7,746 nt of DNA. Origin: Lachnoclostridium sp. UBA6558. GTDB taxonomy: Bacteria > Bacillota > Clostridia > Lachnospirales > Lachnospiraceae. The translations under genes and the position numbers were made by a program. The stretch lies in the NCBI GenBank assembly GCA_002434335.1, contig DJJW01000013.1, positions 39,767 to 47,512 of the forward strand, read 5' to 3'. Shown here piece by piece: positions 5,727 through 7,746 of the stretch; the stretch's first letter is position 1; each line of letters opens with the position of its first letter. The notes below the pieces were generated by a model, which saw only the letters and a list, made by a program, of their open reading frames with translations, did no database searches and was not told where the DNA came from.

Positions 5727-7545
5727 GCCTGACACAGAAGTACTGCTTGGGAAAAGGTTTGGCAGATTGCTGCAGCCCTTTAAGAGTATCCGGATGAATA
5801 TGATATTCTTATTTTCCTTGCTGATTCTGTGTGCGGTGTTTTTGTTTCTGGGAATTTCTTTGAGCGTTACCAGAAAGGCAGTGATTGAGAATTCTACAGA
5901 ATATACGAAACAAGTAATCGGACAGGTGAATGCAGATATTGATGCCTATATCAGTTACATGGAAAATATCTCAACCTTACTGGTGACTAATATGGATGTA
6001 AGGGAGTATCTTTCGACAGAACCCAATAGTGAAAAGGATACAGAATTATATTCCAGGATGCTGTCACAATTTGAAACGATTCTTAGTATGAGAGAAGATA
6101 TCTATAACATTGTTGTCTATGGTGAAAATGATAAATTTGCAGTAAATCATGGTACTCAAATGCTAAACCATAATGTAGACATCAAGGAAATGACCTGGTA
6201 TAAGAAGGCGGTAGAAGGCAATGGCAGACGTGTATTATCCTCTTCTCATGTCCAGAATGTTATTTATGATGATTACAAATGGGTTGTAACCTTAAGCAAA
6301 GCAATCCGCACCAAAGAAACCGGAAAGATTCTCGGTGCACTGCTGGTAGATTTGAATTACAGTTCTATTACAAAGCTCTGCCAGAATATCAAAATGGGCA
6401 ACAAAGGATACATCTTCCTTATCGACAGTCAGGGAGAGATTATCTATCATCCGAAGCAGCAGCTTATTTATACAGGGCTTAGAAAAGAAAAAATCGGAGA
6501 AATTCTCACCTGCAAAAAAGATCACTTCATAACAAAGGTAGAAGGAGAAGAAAAACTCTATACTATGTCTACTTCTGAAAAGACCGGCTGGACTGTAGTG
6601 GGAGTGGCAAATATTAATGAATTGTTTCCAGGCAGGCAGGCCACCCAGAGTATTTATCTGGAAAGTGCTTTGCTGTTACTATTGGGAGCGCTTATAACAG
6701 CAGTACTTTTCTCGAATAAGCTGACAAGACCAATTACGGATTTAAGGAATTCCATGAAGGAAGTAGAAAAAGGAAGCTTTGATAAAGTAGTTCGAAAGGA
6801 TTGGGGAGACGGAGAGATTGGAATGCTTCATAAGTCCTTCTATGCCATGACCGATGAGCTTCAGAACCTTATGAAGGATAAGAGCAGAAGCCAGAAGGAA
6901 AAGTATAAGCTGGAGCTCAGAGCCTTACAGGCACAGATAAATCCTCACTTCCTTTATAATACCCTGGATTCTATCGTATGGATGGGGGAAGGTGGAAATA
7001 ACAAAGAAGTGGTAATAATGACGGCAACCCTTGCGAAGCTGCTGCGGCAGAGTATCAGTAATGAAGTGGAATTTGTCACCATTGAAAATGAAGTGGATTA
7101 TGCCAGAAGTTATCTTATCATCCAGAAAATGCGTTACAGAGACCAACTATCCTTTGAAATCGAGGTTGACCCGCTGATATACTCCTGCCGTATGGTAAAG
7201 TTAATTCTTCAGCCCCTGGTGGAGAATGCCATTTATCATGGTATTAAATACAGGGAAACAAAAGGAACAGTAATAATACGCGGAGAAGAAACCATGGATG
7301 GTATCCTTTTGCAGGTTATTGATAACGGAATCGGTATGGAGGAAGATACCTTAAAACATATCTTTGATAAAAAGGATAAGTCCGGCAAGAGTAACGGAGT
7401 AGCCGTTGAAAATGTTAACCGAAGGTTGAAGCTTTACTATGGTGAGAAATACGGTTTACAGTATGAAAGTACTCCCGGTATCGGTACTACTGTAAGCATT
7501 TATCTGCCGAAAGTGGAGGGGGGTGTACCGGATGAAGAATTTTGA
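5719..7545 (+). CDS. Membrane sensor histidine kinase (YesM type)
   Basis: This 608-aa kinase should sense an external signal and phosphorylate the regulator encoded just upstream. Residues 1-26 are cytoplasmic and basic. TM1 is about 27-49, and an extracellular segment of about 260 residues (52-310) resembles a double Cache sensor (MTWYKKAVEG, WVVTLSKAI and GYIFLIDSQGEIIYHP fit that fold). TM2 is about 313-332, followed by a HAMP linker at about 335-388 (RPITDLRNSM). The His_kinase domain has INPHFLYNTLDS with acceptor His410. The ATPase has an N box QPLVENAIYHGIK (Asn503) and a G1 box VIDNGIGM (Asp535). The second glycine box is slightly divergent, NGVAVENVNRRL instead of the commoner GIGLxN. 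The ATG overlaps the regulator stop by 8 nt, with AAGGAAGG (5703-5710) as ribosome binding site. The natural ligand cannot be read from the sequence. Confidence 0.94.
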   Translation: MNKPDTEVLLGKRFGRLLQPFKSIRMNMIFLFSLLILCAVFLFLGISLSVTRKAVIENSTEYTKQVIGQVNADIDAYISYMENISTLLVTNMDVREYLSTEPNSEKDTELYSRMLSQFETILSMREDIYNIVVYGENDKFAVNHGTQMLNHNVDIKEMTWYKKAVEGNGRRVLSSSHVQNVIYDDYKWVVTLSKAIRTKETGKILGALLVDLNYSSITKLCQNIKMGNKGYIFLIDSQGEIIYHPKQQLIYTGLRKEKIGEILTCKKDHFITKVEGEEKLYTMSTSEKTGWTVVGVANINELFPGRQATQSIYLESALLLLLGALITAVLFSNKLTRPITDLRNSMKEVEKGSFDKVVRKDWGDGEIGMLHKSFYAMTDELQNLMKDKSRSQKEKYKLELRALQAQINPHFLYNTLDSIVWMGEGGNNKEVVIMTATLAKLLRQSISNEVEFVTIENEVDYARSYLIIQKMRYRDQLSFEIEVDPLIYSCRMVKLILQPLVENAIYHGIKYRETKGTVIIRGEETMDGILLQVIDNGIGMEEDTLKHIFDKKDKSGKSNGVAVENVNRRLKLYYGEKYGLQYESTPGIGTTVSIYLPKVEGGVPDEEF

Positions 7546-7746
7546 AGTAACGGATAAAAAGAAAAAGTTTTTTCAATATCCTCGGATAATTGCTTTGATA
7601 ATACTGTTTCTATGTACAGGAATGTTTCTTTACAAGATAATGCTGCACAAAGAAAAGCCGATGGAAATCATCTGTATTGTTAAGAGTCTTGATGAGAATA
7701 ATGGTTTCTGGCAGTCTGTTATGGAGGGGGCTAACTTAGCTGCGAT
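7532..7746 (+). CDS. Membrane-anchored sugar-binding protein, N-terminal part (partial)
   Basis: Only the first 71 codons are present; the gene runs off the right edge. It starts at ATG 7532, 14 nt inside the kinase gene, with a very strong G-rich ribosome binding site (GGAGGGGGG, 7515-7523) 8 nt upstream. Residues 1-17 are polar and basic and about 18-36 form one hydrophobic helix. From residue 44 the sequence MEIICIVKSLDENNGFWQ with VMEGANLAA looks like the first strand and helix of a periplasmic-binding-protein fold of the ribose/LacI type. Cys28 lies in the helix, but the residue before it is Leu, so a lipobox is not convincing and the helix is more likely a permanent anchor or uncleaved signal. 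It may be the first gene of a sugar ABC transporter or, given the overlap with the kinase, an extracytoplasmic ligand-binding partner of it. Confidence 0.75.
   Translation, partial: MKNFEVTDKKKKFFQYPRIIALIILFLCTGMFLYKIMLHKEKPMEIICIVKSLDENNGFWQSVMEGANLAA

Noticed and set aside
6279..6482. Short + strand frame inside the kinase gene
   Set aside because: It is an out-of-frame reading of the sensor domain with no sign of independent translation.
1..7746. CRISPR, insertion sequence, prophage or toxin-antitoxin content
   Set aside because: No repeat arrays, transposase motifs, terminal repeats or phage genes are visible; the window is two ordinary operons and their boundary.

Overview
The window looks like chromosomal DNA from a low-GC, anaerobic Firmicute of the Clostridia, most likely a Lachnospiraceae / Clostridium cluster XIVa type. 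This is inferred from the AT-rich bases, purine-rich Shine-Dalgarno sites, the tryptophan gene order D-C-F-B-A, and a YesN/YesM-type two-component pair next to a sugar-binding-protein gene. No similarity search was possible, so the lineage is a judgement. All genes read on the + strand.

Region 1 (about 1-3660) is the distal part of a tryptophan biosynthesis operon: the last 35 codons of trpD, then complete trpC, trpF, trpB and trpA. Together they take phosphoribosyl-anthranilate through CDRP and indole-3-glycerol phosphate to tryptophan. Packing is tight (trpC/trpF share 1 nt, trpB/trpA overlap by 8 nt) except for a 167-nt gap between trpF and trpB. That gap carries no recognisable gene but holds a 12-bp palindrome and a strong Shine-Dalgarno sequence with no usable start codon. 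The operon's own leader lies upstream of the window.

Region 2 (3661-4094) is a 434-nt non-coding boundary. It contains a clear intrinsic terminator (3761-3787), overlapped on its U-tract by an 11-bp perfect inverted repeat (3784-3831). It also has candidate promoters with perfect TATAAT boxes on both sides and short repeats that could be operators.

Region 3 (4095-7746) is a signalling operon: an AraC-family response regulator (YesN type), a membrane histidine kinase (YesM type) and the first 71 codons of a protein that appears to be a membrane-anchored periplasmic sugar-binding protein. The three genes overlap (8 nt and 14 nt), which suggests translational coupling. The third protein has a membrane helix but no good lipobox, so it may be a ligand-sensing partner of the kinase rather than a transporter subunit.

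Most of the window is ordinary. The points worth a second look are the Asp-to-Glu change at the expected catalytic acid of TrpA, the trpF-trpB gap, the layered terminator/hairpin/promoter arrangement after trpA, and the possible three-component sensor at the right end.
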